Notes under the pieces: model-generated
The model's database searches: none
The model's input: only the letters and a program-made list of their open reading frames with translations
What the model was told of the DNA's origin: nothing
Shown: piece by piece, positions 1 to 9,322 of the stretch
Layout of the letters: every line of letters begins with the position of its first letter
How positions within the stretch are numbered: the stretch's first letter is position 1
Assembly (NCBI GenBank): GCA_024701455.1
Contig: JABXYP010000001.1
Coordinates: forward strand, 2,360,001-2,424,000
Reading direction: 5' to 3'
Length of the DNA stretch: 64,000 bases
From: Bacillus sp. A301a_S52
GTDB taxonomy: Bacteria > Bacillota > Bacilli > Bacillales > Salisediminibacteriaceae
Made by a program: the position numbers and the translations under genes

Positions 1-820
1 TGTCACAGGCATTAAGCTTTTCAATTTGTGCTAATTCATTCGTAAAAAGCGTTATATATTTTTCCGGTCCATCAACGGTTTCTGCCAAAGTCTGCGCTTT
101 ATTAAGTAGCTGTTTTGCAAAAGTCACTTGACGCTTCACATGTGTAATAGCTTCTTGGACCCAATACACTTCGTCAATACTTGCCACATCAGTCACTTTA
201 TAATTTTCCGCTATTTCCTCCAGCCAGCTAAATGGCTGTGGATGAGAACGCGAAAAAGAATAGAGATTCAGTAATAACTGTTTTAGTTTATCATCACTAC
301 GATCACCGCTATATTGATCTACTAATCGAAAGAAAGATTGATTGTGATTCTTACCGTACTCTTCCTCAAACAAGTCATCTAGTATCTCTTCTTTTATTAA
401 TTCACCTTCTGTATCGTCAAGAATTCTAAAATTAGGATCAATATCGACTAAATAATAATATTTGCGAATGACATTCATACAAAAAGCATGCAACGTTGAA
501 ATTTGCGCACGATGAAGTAACGATAATTGCCGTTGAAAATGTAAAGACCGAGGATTATCCTCTAACTTCTTTTCAATCGCTTCTCCAATACGTTGACGCA
601 TCTCGGCTGCCGCAGCATTGGTGAACGTCACAACGAGTAGCCTGTCCACATCACAGGGCTCGCTCCCATCGTCGATTTTTCGAATGATTCGTTCTACTAG
701 CACAGCTGTTTTCCCACTGCCGGCTGCCGCAGCAACAAGAATATTATTTCCTTCGGCAGCGATAGCTTTCCATTGATCTTCCGTCCAAAAAACCTCTGGC
801 GGTTTAGGTGATATCTCCAT
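1..820 (-). CDS. addA: AddA, ATP-dependent helicase/nuclease subunit A (N-terminal part, runs off the left edge)
   Basis: AddA is the motor and nuclease subunit of the AddAB helicase-nuclease that resects double-strand breaks and acts at Chi, the Gram-positive counterpart of RecBCD. Only about 273 codons lie in the window. The protein starts MEISPKPPEVF at 820 and has a Walker A loop AAAGSGKT at residues 31-38, followed by TFTNAAAAEMRQRI, the typical UvrD/Rep superfamily-1 helicase motif Ia region. The start lies inside the last codons of addB (17-nt overlap), so translation is probably coupled. An RBS-like GGAGG sits just before the ATG within addB. The C-terminal nuclease domain is outside the window. 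Confidence 0.96.
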   Translation of the reverse strand, partial: MEISPKPPEVFWTEDQWKAIAAEGNNILVAAAAGSGKTAVLVERIIRKIDDGSEPCDVDRLLVVTFTNAAAAEMRQRIGEAIEKKLEDNPRSLHFQRQLSLLHRAQISTLHAFCMNVIRKYYYLVDIDPNFRILDDTEGELIKEEILDDLFEEEYGKNHNQSFFRLVDQYSGDRSDDKLKQLLLNLYSFSRSHPQPFSWLEEIAENYKVTDVASIDEVYWVQEAITHVKRQVTFAKQLLNKAQTLAETVDGPEKYITLFTNELAQIEKLNACD

Positions 821-3800
821 AACGTTGGCCTCCTTTCTCACGTATAGTGGCGATCATTGTTTCGTTAGATTGTGTTGGTAAACGTCGATAATCATTCGTC
901 TCAAGCGTTGCATCAAACTGACATAATGCTTTATACGAACAGAACTGGCAAGGACTCTTTCCGTTTTTCATATAAGGCGAAATAGCTAAGTCACCTGTTA
1001 AAATGGCTTCCCCTATTCGCTTTACATGTTGTCTAAGATAAGTCCTTAAGTGTTCGTAATCGTCAGGCGTCACCACTTTAGAATCTGAGTACACTTCTCC
1101 GTCTTTCTTAAAACCGACCGGTACTATATCAGAACGCCCACTTTCTAACGATGTATCCATTTGCTTAATCGCTTCAGGGTGAGATGATAACAAGCCTTTC
1201 ATTTTAAACTCTTTTATGATTTTTGCTTCAATTTGCTCTACGGTTAATTTTTGATCTGTTTGGATAATTGGGTTGTGAACATGAAAATATAACACGCCTG
1301 CCGGCGAGACTTCTGTCCCAAGCCAATCAGAAGCAAAGCTTACTACGACGTCTAAATAGATGAGCATTTGTAAAGCTAACCCATAATACACCTCATCAAG
1401 TTTAATATCTTTACTACTCGATTTATAATCAATGATACGTACATAAACACCTGACTCATCTTTAGCTTGATCCACCCTATCTATTCTACCGATAAGCTCA
1501 ACAATTCCCCCATTATCTAATTTAAAAGTTAATGGTGGTAATTGCTGACCTGGTCCAAATCCTACTTCTAAACCAGCAGGGGAAAAACCCGTTTTTTTAG
1601 CATGTTCAGCTAGAATTGTTGAAGCGGTGGCCACCACTTCTTCAAGCTTTTGCTGGATATATTTAAAGCGGCTTGAACTAAGTAAAATTTCTCGTTGAAT
1701 TTTCGGAGCTAGCTGTTCAACAATCGTTTTTGCTTTAATAATTGCTTCGTCTTTTGATAATGTGGAAAAATCTTTCCCTTCACGCCTCAACAATTCGGCC
1801 ATTTCCTTTAGAGCCGCGTGAAATAATGTACCAATATCTGGTGCCTCCAATTTAAATGTTTCTCGTTCCTTCAGCTTAAGTCCGTAATTAGCAAACTGTG
1901 AAAATGGGCAGGCATTATATTGTTCAAGTCTAGACACACTTGTTTTTAACGATTCACCATACAGTTTGACTGCTAAATCTTCCGGAAGTCGTGTTGGCTT
2001 ATTTTTATATTCTAGGCTTGAAAGAATACGAGCTGCTTTATCGTGCCATTGAGTGCTTTCAACGAACCAATTATACACATCCCACCAAATCGGTGATATG
2101 TTGTAACCTTTCCGCCATTGCTGCAATTGAAAAGCAAGATGGGTTAACGTTCGATCAGGATGGGTAATAAACGATAATTCCTCTGTTATTTCAACATCCA
2201 AAGGCGTATTAAATGCCATTTCAATTTTAAGATTTGGAAAAGCTTGCGTCACGTAATTAAGGTACATCGACGGCTGCATACTTCTTCCTTCTTCATCAGC
2301 AATTGGATAGGTAATATACAACTTAGACGAAGGAATAGATTGAGCTAAATACATAAGGAAATTCTCGTTTATTAACTGTTGCTTAGCGCCTGGCGCTAGC
2401 TTCATGCCTGTTTTTTCAAGGCTGTCACGTTCTTCTTCAGATATCATACTTCCTTCATCTGGTTTTGCTGGTAAAACCCCATCATTAGCACCAACTATAA
2501 AAGCACAGTCTATGTTAGTTAATCGCGAGGTTTCCATATTGGCAATCATTACTTGATCAAACGCTGGAGGAATAATCGTAAATTCCATCGCTTCAAAACC
2601 AGTGTCGATCATTTTTATAAATAAGTCGAATTGAACATCTTCTTCCCCGCTCATTTCCACCATTTGATCAAGAATACTTAAAAGCGTTCCCCAAAGTTGA
2701 TCATGTTCTCGAGCATCGCGTAAACGATGTTCTGAAACAGCTGTATGACGAAGCTGTTCGAGCTTTTCCGCAGCCATTATATCTTCAAGTAAATTAAAAA
2801 TAACTCGACAATAATCTTCTACCGTTTTCGCTTGTTTTATACGTTCCTGAAATAAAAACACAGGGTTTAATATTTTATTTTTTAACTCATTTAATTCCTT
2901 TTCAATGGTAATTTCATCATCAGATTTATCTAACTCGTATTCGGCGGTCGTTGCCATCTTTCTATATCTCCACACGTCACCACTATACCATTTTCGGCCT
3001 TGGATACCGTAAGCTAGGACATAGTTTTCTAACTGGTCAACTTTCTCTCTTACAGATGAACCTAATGGAAACAAAAACTCTGTTTTTAACATGCGAAAAA
3101 CAGTCTCATATCGCCAGTTCTTCTGAACCACTTCTAATGCAGAACGAATAAACTCAATTAGGGGATGATTAAGCACTGAGCGTTTTTGATCCATAAAAAA
3201 AGGAATCTTCTCATCCGAAAACACGGTCTCAAAATGATCTATATAATCAACTGGGTTTCTAAGTAAAATGGCAATTTGTTTATACCGCCACCCGTGATCT
3301 CGCACTAACGAGTTAATTTCTCTCGCGACCTTTTCCACTTCCCCCCGTCGATTCACAGCACTTATGACTCTAATTCCTTCATGTGAGTAAGATGGTGTGA
3401 CAGGACGCCGCCCTCCCTGCTCTTCTAGGTGTTTTAATCCCGCTGCTTTAAATCGTTGACTCTCCTGAAAAAGGTGATGATGAATTGACGTTATGTTAGC
3501 TTCATCACATGCAAGAATAAGTTGTTGATACGTGTTCGCTGTTTCGTAAAATAAGTCAAGCGGGTGAAGAATGGTCTCCTTTTGTACAGGTTTATCAAGC
3601 GTCAAGGCGATATGTATATCACGACAGTGACTCACAAGCCCCTTTATAACCGTCAATTCAATTGGTGTAAAACTATGAAAACCATCAATATAAATAGTTG
3701 CCTTTTCTAGTTGACGAGATTGTGGAATTTGTTCAGCTAAGATGTGCAAATAATCTTCGGCAGTTAAATATGTTGAGGAAAGCTCTTTTTCTACTTTATC

Positions 3801-4310
3801 TAATACGAGTTGAATGTCGTATAATTTATCGTAAAGTGACCGTTCAAGTGATGATGAAGGCTCAGATTCATACCATAACTGTAATTGTTCATTCAGCTTT
3901 GTCCCATCAATCTCATAACGCTTCAATTCAATCAGCATTTGCTCCATTTTATCTATAAAACCTTGATTTGTTGTCGCCTTTTGAAATAGACGAAACTCGC
4001 TCTTATGTTGCTCAACAATTTTTCGTAATAACATATGAACACCGATCTTATCCATATGAATTTTGGCAGCGCCACCTACTTCTTGCAATACTCTTAGCGC
4101 CAGTCGAGAAAAGCTCAACACTTGCGTTCGAATCATGCCAACGCCTGAAGATGACACAAGATTTTTTTCAGCTTGAAATGTCATTTGTTCTGGTACTAAA
4201 TAAATAATCGGTGTTCCTTGAGGATCACTCGTGGATGAAGTCAAAATTTGTTGTTGTATCTTTGTCGTTTTACCTGTTCCAGAGCGACCTAAATAGAAAT
4301 GAATAGGCAT
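804..4310 (-). CDS. addB: AddB, ATP-dependent helicase/deoxyribonuclease subunit B
   Basis: This is the second subunit of AddAB, which carries a RecB-family nuclease domain and an inactivated helicase fold that reads Chi. The 1168-residue length is normal for Bacillus AddB. Visible are a Walker A loop GRSGTGKT (residues 8-15), the PD-(D/E)XK nuclease core near the C-terminus (IDRVD followed by RIIDYKSS), and the four cysteines of the Fe-S staple: one in YNACPFSQF and three in CQFCSYKALC. The ATG at 4310 follows GAGGTGG. The order addB-addA is as in B. subtilis, and the two genes overlap. An extended -10 promoter lies about 50 nt upstream. Confidence 0.97.
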   Translation of the reverse strand: MPIHFYLGRSGTGKTTKIQQQILTSSTSDPQGTPIIYLVPEQMTFQAEKNLVSSSGVGMIRTQVLSFSRLALRVLQEVGGAAKIHMDKIGVHMLLRKIVEQHKSEFRLFQKATTNQGFIDKMEQMLIELKRYEIDGTKLNEQLQLWYESEPSSSLERSLYDKLYDIQLVLDKVEKELSSTYLTAEDYLHILAEQIPQSRQLEKATIYIDGFHSFTPIELTVIKGLVSHCRDIHIALTLDKPVQKETILHPLDLFYETANTYQQLILACDEANITSIHHHLFQESQRFKAAGLKHLEEQGGRRPVTPSYSHEGIRVISAVNRRGEVEKVAREINSLVRDHGWRYKQIAILLRNPVDYIDHFETVFSDEKIPFFMDQKRSVLNHPLIEFIRSALEVVQKNWRYETVFRMLKTEFLFPLGSSVREKVDQLENYVLAYGIQGRKWYSGDVWRYRKMATTAEYELDKSDDEITIEKELNELKNKILNPVFLFQERIKQAKTVEDYCRVIFNLLEDIMAAEKLEQLRHTAVSEHRLRDAREHDQLWGTLLSILDQMVEMSGEEDVQFDLFIKMIDTGFEAMEFTIIPPAFDQVMIANMETSRLTNIDCAFIVGANDGVLPAKPDEGSMISEEERDSLEKTGMKLAPGAKQQLINENFLMYLAQSIPSSKLYITYPIADEEGRSMQPSMYLNYVTQAFPNLKIEMAFNTPLDVEITEELSFITHPDRTLTHLAFQLQQWRKGYNISPIWWDVYNWFVESTQWHDKAARILSSLEYKNKPTRLPEDLAVKLYGESLKTSVSRLEQYNACPFSQFANYGLKLKERETFKLEAPDIGTLFHAALKEMAELLRREGKDFSTLSKDEAIIKAKTIVEQLAPKIQREILLSSSRFKYIQQKLEEVVATASTILAEHAKKTGFSPAGLEVGFGPGQQLPPLTFKLDNGGIVELIGRIDRVDQAKDESGVYVRIIDYKSSSKDIKLDEVYYGLALQMLIYLDVVVSFASDWLGTEVSPAGVLYFHVHNPIIQTDQKLTVEQIEAKIIKEFKMKGLLSSHPEAIKQMDTSLESGRSDIVPVGFKKDGEVYSDSKVVTPDDYEHLRTYLRQHVKRIGEAILTGDLAISPYMKNGKSPCQFCSYKALCQFDATLETNDYRRLPTQSNETMIATIREKGGQRYGDIT

Positions 4311-4358
4311 ATAACCACCTCGTTTTCGTCATCACTTATACAATCATATGTTCGTACT

Positions 4359-4367
4359 ATTATATCA
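4359..4367 (-). promoter_or_regulatory. Extended -10 promoter candidate for addBA
   Basis: On the minus strand the bases read TGATATAAT, a consensus -10 hexamer with an upstream TG extension, about 50 nt before the addB start. No good -35 is present at 17 bp (a TTGTTT lies at 15 bp), which is tolerable for extended -10 promoters. Inferred from sequence only. Confidence 0.5.
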
Positions 4368-4469
4368 AAAATTTTTAGGAAACAAAGAAAGAAATGTACT
4401 GTTAATTTATGCTAGGATAAATAGTGTCATTAAAATTTAATGAGTTAAACCTTTTGGAGTGAGTGCAGC

Positions 4470-5570
4470 ATGTTTCCTCTTAAACATTATACTAAATTTA
4501 TTAAAAAGCCCGGTAGTCGTTTAATTAAAACAGCTATCGCTGTATTTGTCACATCATTTATTTGTTTAATGTTAGATCTTCCAGCCATATTCGCGGTCAT
4601 TACTGCCATCGTCACAATTGAACCTTCTACACAAGATTCCATCAGAAAAGGAATGGAGCGATTTCCAGCTTCGGCAATCGGTGCTGCCTTGGCTGTCATT
4701 TCTGTTTATTTCTTTGGGCAAACAGCTACTTCTTATACGTTAGCTGCTATAATGACTATTTTTTTGTGTGAAAAATTTAAACTGCGAGCAGGGACTCTCG
4801 TAGCTACTCTAACAGCAGTCGCTATGATTCCAGATCTTCATGATCATTTAATCTATTCTTTCTTTTCAAGACTTGGAACCACCTCTATCGGTTTAATCGT
4901 GTCTACGTCTGTCAATTTATTAATTTTACCTGCAAATTATTTAGACACAATTAAAAAGCGCAATCACCTTCATGTGGCAGAAATTAACCGTTTATTAAGT
5001 CGTTTATTAGATACTGCAACATCTCGCAATAAAACAGGAATGAGACATTTTGATCATTCCTCATACACATTACTTAAGCGTCATCTTGAAAAAACAGAGC
5101 AATTACTAGCATTTCAAAGGAAAGAACTACGTTTTCACCGTTTTAAAATCAAAAAGTTCCGTACATTTGTTAAGGAACGGCAAACAACAGACTATTTACA
5201 GCGAATTTTACTTCATTTAGGTAATTTACATTATTTATCTCCGAGTGTTTCATCGACTTTAACTCATTATGAACAAACGTTGTTGAAACGCTCACGAAAC
5301 GAATTTTATTATTTAATCACTCATATTGAGGAACCAATTGTACCTTCCTTTTTTGAGACAATTGAAGAGCTCAACAACCATTTGAAATATGAATTTATTC
5401 ATACGAAACCAGCTACGATTACTGAAGGGGACCACCATCAATTGAGTGAAAAAATCATTATTTTTTATGAGTTGTTATCCATTCACGACGCCTTGGAAGA
5501 TTTATATTATCACTTGTCTAGTGATCGTTCAAACGGAGGTAATAAAGGGGCATTAATCACTAGCTCGTAA
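4470..5570 (+). CDS. FUSC/aromatic acid exporter-like (ArAE, DUF939) membrane protein
   Basis: This is a 366-residue protein with about six hydrophobic segments in its first 160 residues (for example TAIAVFVTSFICLML and TTSIGLIVSTSVNLLIL) and a long soluble, helical C-terminal half. That is the architecture of the ArAE_1/DUF939 family (B. subtilis YqjA-like), proposed but not proven to export aromatic acids or similar compounds. The ATG follows GGAGTGAG. It is divergent from addB and stands alone, with a repeat element directly after its stop. The substrate cannot be told from the sequence. Confidence 0.8.
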   Translation: MFPLKHYTKFIKKPGSRLIKTAIAVFVTSFICLMLDLPAIFAVITAIVTIEPSTQDSIRKGMERFPASAIGAALAVISVYFFGQTATSYTLAAIMTIFLCEKFKLRAGTLVATLTAVAMIPDLHDHLIYSFFSRLGTTSIGLIVSTSVNLLILPANYLDTIKKRNHLHVAEINRLLSRLLDTATSRNKTGMRHFDHSSYTLLKRHLEKTEQLLAFQRKELRFHRFKIKKFRTFVKERQTTDYLQRILLHLGNLHYLSPSVSSTLTHYEQTLLKRSRNEFYYLITHIEEPIVPSFFETIEELNNHLKYEFIHTKPATITEGDHHQLSEKIIIFYELLSIHDALEDLYYHLSSDRSNGGNKGALITSS

Positions 5571-5578
5571 CCTCTATT

Positions 5579-5643
5579 ATAAAACGACCCTTTAATAAGG
5601 ACATTACCGGCCAGGAGCTTATCGGACGGCGATCTGCGGTAAC
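5579..5643 (+). repeat. Short copy (A) of the dispersed hairpin-rich intergenic repeat
   Basis: It begins ATAAAACGACCCTTTAATAA, continues with a GGACATTACCGGCC segment, and ends with a TTATCGGACGGCGATCTG-like end. This matches the conserved left end, middle and right end of the longer copies at 12127-12345 and 20376-20488, with the hairpin modules missing. It sits 9 bp after the stop of the preceding gene. Confidence 0.7.
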
Positions 5644-5785
5644 CTCTTTAAACAATGATACGTTGTCTTATAGGAAATGAATGTCTTCTTCATAAAATTA
5701 TACCTTTACTATTAGATACTAGGTGACCATCGAAATATCTCCTGTTCATATGGAAGGTCGCTTATTCGCTCACATGGTAACAATA

Positions 5786-5830
5786 AAAACTCTGATTCGC
5801 ATACGCTTTTACGCGATACATCAGAGTTTT
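5786..5830 (-). terminator. Bidirectional intrinsic terminator
   Basis: The arms AAAACTCTGAT and ATCAGAGTTTT enclose an inner TCGC/GCGA pairing. On the minus strand the stem is followed by TTTTTATTG, so it would end transcripts coming from the decayed oxidase region. A T-run on the plus side also allows termination of the upstream plus-strand gene. Confidence 0.75.
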
Positions 5831-5861
5831 AATGATCAGCTATTTTTATTCATTTTTCCGT

Positions 5862-5948
5862 TTATTTCCGCCGCTTATACCATTTATAAAGGGTAGTCAT
5901 TGCTTTAGCAAGAAGTAACACCTTAGGAATTGATAGCCGTCGCAACAC
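5862..5948 (-). CDS. Possible 28-residue basic peptide
   Basis: A GTG start lies 6 nt after an AAGGAGGGA ribosome binding site and opens a 28-codon frame. The product begins MLRRLSIPKVLLLAKAM and ends WYKRRK: a short hydrophobic core flanked by arginines and lysines. It lies between the monooxygenase pseudogene and a terminator on the same strand. It may be a genuine small membrane-associated peptide or only a remnant of the decayed region. I do not recognise a family. The good RBS is the main support. Confidence 0.35.
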   Translation of the reverse strand: MLRRLSIPKVLLLAKAMTTLYKWYKRRK

Positions 5949-5987
5949 AGGGTATCCCTCCTTATTGAAAAGTAAAGACGACTTGTC

Positions 5988-6774
5988 CTATTTAGATTTC
6001 CACGGATAGTCGTCATAGGATGTATAAATGTTTTCCCGCTGTTTCTTTTTCAACCGTTTTAATGAATAAGCTTTAGCTAGTCCAAAAAAACGATGGATAT
6101 TTAAGCTATTGTACGGCCAACAGCCGTCCTCGGAAATATTAAGCGTATGTTTGTCATGTAAAACGGGATGACGCTCAAGGCGCTTTAGTGCAAACATCCG
6201 TCCTTGCTGGTACCACCGTGCAGACCACGTCTATGCCATAGCAGACAAATGGCTTAAATGAAGACATTCTATCCGCTCTTTTTTACGTACTTTTTCATAT
6301 AATTTTAAATACTGTGGCTGTCAGTTCCTTTCTTTATACATCCATGTCAGTAGTTCTCCTAATATCGCCCATCCTGTATCGCCATATTCATGCCTTCTCC
6401 AGCCATTGGATGTATAATTTGAGGCAGCATCACCAATAATCGCCGTATTACCTTTCACATATTGCTGAGTCTTGTGACGAATTGGAATCATTAATTGAAC
6501 ATCCTTCCAACTTGTTATACTTTCCAGATACCCGGTTATTTCTGGTACAAAACGTTCAATTGGGCTCGAAAAACCTATGAAGACCTTCATCTTTCATGCG
6601 TTTATAATCTCCAGGTTTAAGTGATTTAGGCTGCAACAACTCGCCTTTGTATATTTTCCCTGGCTGATTAGCTTTTTCAATAACAAGGACATGAATATTA
6701 GCTTGAGCAAGCTTTAAAGCAAGTGTTAGTCCACCAACACCCCCACCAATAATGACAACATCAAAATCTGTCAT
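5988..6774 (-). pseudogene. Decayed FAD-dependent monooxygenase/oxidoreductase
   Basis: The beginning reads MTDFDVVIIGGGVGGLTLAL, a clear FAD-binding GxGxxG fold with start ATG at 6774 after GGCGGTGA. The frame shifts near 6560-6590. The next piece carries NTAIIGDAA, the C-terminal FAD GD motif, and runs through an in-frame TGA (6321-6323) and a TAG (near 6231) before a last stretch ending YDDYPWKSK at 5988. In total about 260 codons remain of a family usually near 390, so about 130 residues between the N-terminal fold and the GD motif are deleted. One frameshift, two stops and a deletion make it nonfunctional. The intact relative would hydroxylate or reduce a small organic substrate. Confidence 0.85.
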
Positions 6775-6803
6775 ATGATCACCGCCCAATGTTAAAACAA
6801 AGA

Positions 6804-7475
6804 TTAAAGGTGCTCATCCGGCAACAAATCAATGTCAATATTTTTCTTCTTCATTATTTTTCTTATGATAATAGGTATCGCTAATGCTACGATAAACATA
6901 AACGTAGTCAATAAGATCATATGAAGACTTAAATCCACGAAAGAAGCACCTAAAAGGTTGAATGCTAATGTTCCTGGAATAATCCCCAACATCGTAGCCC
7001 CTACATATTTATAAAAAGAGATACGAGACAAAGCTGATAAATAGCTAACAAAGTCAAAATTGATGACAGGAATAATTCTTAAAGCCATGACGTAATAAAA
7101 ACCATTTGCTTCAATATTTTTTTGTAAGGATTCTCCTCTTCCCTGCCACTCTTTTTGATTTAAGCGTCCACCAAGTTTTCTGACAACTAAAAACGAGACA
7201 ATTGCCCCCGAAAGTGAACCGACATAAGTAACCAATGGACCAAGGACCGGTCCGAACGATAAACCGCCTGCTATAGCTAAAACTGAAGAAGGGAATAACA
7301 CAAATGGTCGTAAACTAAAAATGACAATGAACATGATAGGAGCCCAAATACCAAACGATAACATTGTTCTTTGAATTTGATCTGGGTGTAATTTCAAGTG
7401 TGTATAATTAAAATAAATTAAAAGGCCGATAAGAGTTAGAACGGCCACAATTTTTAACAAAAGTTTTGTTGGCAT
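6804..7475 (-). CDS. TVP38/TMEM64 (VTT-domain, DedA-related) membrane protein
   Basis: This 223-residue protein has about six membrane segments and the VTT-domain signature: FVLFPSSVLAIAGGLSFGP followed by GPLVTYVGSLSGAIVSFLV, and later the ALRIIPVINFDFVSYLSALS element. Related DedA/VTT proteins are lipid scramblases or undecaprenyl-phosphate and lipid transporters; the specific substrate here is unknown. The ATG follows AAAAGGAG. It sits 29 bp upstream of the monooxygenase pseudogene on the same strand, so the two probably formed an operon before the oxidase decayed. Confidence 0.88.
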   Translation of the reverse strand: MPTKLLLKIVAVLTLIGLLIYFNYTHLKLHPDQIQRTMLSFGIWAPIMFIVIFSLRPFVLFPSSVLAIAGGLSFGPVLGPLVTYVGSLSGAIVSFLVVRKLGGRLNQKEWQGRGESLQKNIEANGFYYVMALRIIPVINFDFVSYLSALSRISFYKYVGATMLGIIPGTLAFNLLGASFVDLSLHMILLTTFMFIVALAIPIIIRKIMKKKNIDIDLLPDEHL

Positions 7476-7556
7476 ATCTGTGGTGCTCCTTTTATGAAAA
7501 TGATCGCTATCGAACTATAACCGTTTTTATGAAATATGAATCTTTAAATAAGCTAA

Positions 7557-8675
7557 TTACGATTGAAAAGCTGCTTCACAGTTGTAATCTTCAATTGGAA
7601 AATCACTTTTTTCACCAACGGTTAATTTAGCAAGAAGAGAACCTAAAAATGGTCCTGCTGTTAATCCCGTTGCACCTAATCCAGTCGCCATAACAACCCC
7701 TTCTATATCGGGCACCTTACCGATCACCGGTAAAGACCCTGGGGTAAATGGTCTAAAACCAACCCTTGTTTCCACTACTCGGCTCTCTTTAAGACCTGGT
7801 GCCACCTGAAACGTTTCGCTTAAGACGTCATAAATACCTCCGGCTGTCACATGAGAATCGAATCCTGAATTATCTTCTCGGGTCGCTCCAGTTACAAGAC
7901 GGCCATTTCCAAAGCTGACCATATAATAATCTCCCGGCGGAATAATGACCGGCCAGTTATCATTATTTGTTTGCGGTAATTCTAGATGAAGAATTTGACC
8001 CTTCTGCGGTTTAACTAATAATGTTTTACCGAGAGGGTGTAAAAGTTCGTCTGTCCACGCACCTGCCGCAAGAACCACTTTTGAAGCTAACAGCTCTTTT
8101 CCATCTACTTCTACCCCTATAACGTTAGTTCGATTTGTAATCAATTTGGCATCACCATGAATGACATTGGCCCCTTGTTTTTTAGCTGCTCGTAATAAGG
8201 CATCGCACAAGTCCTTTCCGTCAACACGAGCTCCGCCGCTTACATGAACAGCACCATAACCATCCGCAAGAGGAGGAAACAAACGTTTTGCATCAATTGG
8301 AGATAAACGTGTTATTTCCCCAATCTCTGGTGCATTTTCTCGTCGTTTATAAGCTCTTTTTTCAATATCATTTAATTTTTTCTCATCTTGATGGAGTGCC
8401 ATGGCACCCATTTGTTTGTAGCCAGTGTTTGTTTCTCCTAAATTTTTTAACGCGTTAATTAAAGTCGGATAATAATTCGCCCCTGCTTTCACTAGCCTAT
8501 ACCAAACTTGATTTCGCCGCTGTGACAGCCAAGGACAGATAATCCCTGCTCCCGCGTAAGTTGCTTGTCCTTTATCTTCTCGATCAACTAATGTTACATC
8601 ATAGCCATCTTTAGCTAAATGATAAGCCGTTGAGGCCCCAAGAATTCCTCCACCTACTATGATATATGGTTTCAT
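7557..8675 (-). CDS. FAD-dependent DAO-family oxidoreductase (glycine/D-amino-acid oxidase-like)
   Basis: The N-terminus YIIVGGGILGASTAYHLA is a dinucleotide-binding Rossmann motif, followed by an acidic residue in TLVDRED and the GAGIICPWLS loop. The C-terminus has the second FAD motif VIGKVPDIEGVVMATGLGA. This is the PF01266 DAO fold, which oxidises amino groups such as glycine, sarcosine or D-amino acids with FAD. The longest frame opens at a TTG (8696), but the ATG at 8675 has AAGGTG at correct spacing and is preferred, giving 372 residues. No thiO-like thiamine genes are nearby, so the substrate is unresolved. Confidence 0.87.
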   Translation of the reverse strand: MKPYIIVGGGILGASTAYHLAKDGYDVTLVDREDKGQATYAGAGIICPWLSQRRNQVWYRLVKAGANYYPTLINALKNLGETNTGYKQMGAMALHQDEKKLNDIEKRAYKRRENAPEIGEITRLSPIDAKRLFPPLADGYGAVHVSGGARVDGKDLCDALLRAAKKQGANVIHGDAKLITNRTNVIGVEVDGKELLASKVVLAAGAWTDELLHPLGKTLLVKPQKGQILHLELPQTNNDNWPVIIPPGDYYMVSFGNGRLVTGATREDNSGFDSHVTAGGIYDVLSETFQVAPGLKESRVVETRVGFRPFTPGSLPVIGKVPDIEGVVMATGLGATGLTAGPFLGSLLAKLTVGEKSDFPIEDYNCEAAFQS

Positions 8676-8842
8676 CTTTAACACCTTTTCTGTCAATTTG
8701 TCTTAGTCCGTATTTTACCTAACATTACCGCGACTCTCAATCTATGTGCAAAATTAGTTCCTTAGGGTATAAATTCAGTTCATAATAGGAGAACGACTCG
8801 TGAACACTAAAGGTAAATAAACAGAAAAGAGGCGATGACTAT

Positions 8843-8968
8843 ATGAGCAAAAAATCACGTTCTAAACGTAATATTCAAAAAGGAAAAGATGCTGTACAAC
8901 CTTCTGATGGAAGTGACAGAACAACTATATCAAAAATTCAAGAGAATGATAAACACCGATCACGTTAG
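8843..8968 (+). CDS. Small basic hypothetical protein, 41 residues
   Basis: An ATG after AGAGGCGATG starts a 41-codon frame, MSKKSRSKRNIQKGKDAVQP and on to a TAG at 8968. The protein is very basic and hydrophilic, without a hydrophobic stretch or cysteine, which resembles minor small acid-soluble spore proteins in style, although I recognise no family. Its stop TAG overlaps the AGGAG RBS of the next small gene, so the two are probably co-transcribed and translationally linked. Confidence 0.55.
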   Translation: MSKKSRSKRNIQKGKDAVQPSDGSDRTTISKIQENDKHRSR

Positions 8969-8982
8969 GAGATATGCTACTG

Positions 8983-9183
8983 ATGGATAAACAAGAAAAA
9001 GAAAATGCCCCTTATAAAGACAGAGATCGTTATTTTTTAGATGTGGATCGCATGATTAATGAAGGACTAGGTGGAGGGACTGTAAATAATAAAGAAAATT
9101 CAGGCATAATTGAAGAAGCACGTGAGTTAGGTAAAGAATCTCCTCCTCAAACAAACAGGCAGGATCATGATACGAATAAGTAA
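8983..9183 (+). CDS. Small hydrophilic hypothetical protein, 66 residues
   Basis: The product starts MDKQEKENAPYKDRDRYFLD and contains VDRMINEGLGGGTV, a glycine-rich turn, then an acidic and polar tail. Two ATGs are possible. The one at 8974 is only 2 nt from AGGAG, while the one at 8983 is 11 nt away and gives the more plausible start. There is no signal peptide or membrane segment. The layout (short DRMINEGL core, polar ends) is typical of small Bacillaceae-specific sporulation-associated proteins, but this is a guess. A terminator follows at 9271. Confidence 0.65.
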   Translation: MDKQEKENAPYKDRDRYFLDVDRMINEGLGGGTVNNKENSGIIEEARELGKESPPQTNRQDHDTNK

Positions 9184-9270
9184 TAGGAACTGCTAACACT
9201 CTGAGTAATTTTTTACTGAATGGCAATTACCAAAGAACCATTTTGCACGTAAAACCTTAAAAATATAGCC

Positions 9271-9305
9271 AGGGCGCCCAAATGCTTATTTGGCACGCCC
9301 TTTTG
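9271..9305 (+). terminator. Intrinsic terminator after the two small genes
   Basis: The stem GGGCG-c-CCAAAT / ATTTGG-ca-CGCCC has a GCTT loop and is followed by TTTTGC. It lies between the convergent small-gene pair and the flavoprotein gene. Confidence 0.75.
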
Positions 9306-9322
9306 CACTGCATGATGAGAGA

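Noticed and set aside
6207..6220. T-box-like GGTGGTACC on the minus strand
   Set aside because: It lies in the coding sequence of the decayed monooxygenase with no specifier stem or terminator after it.
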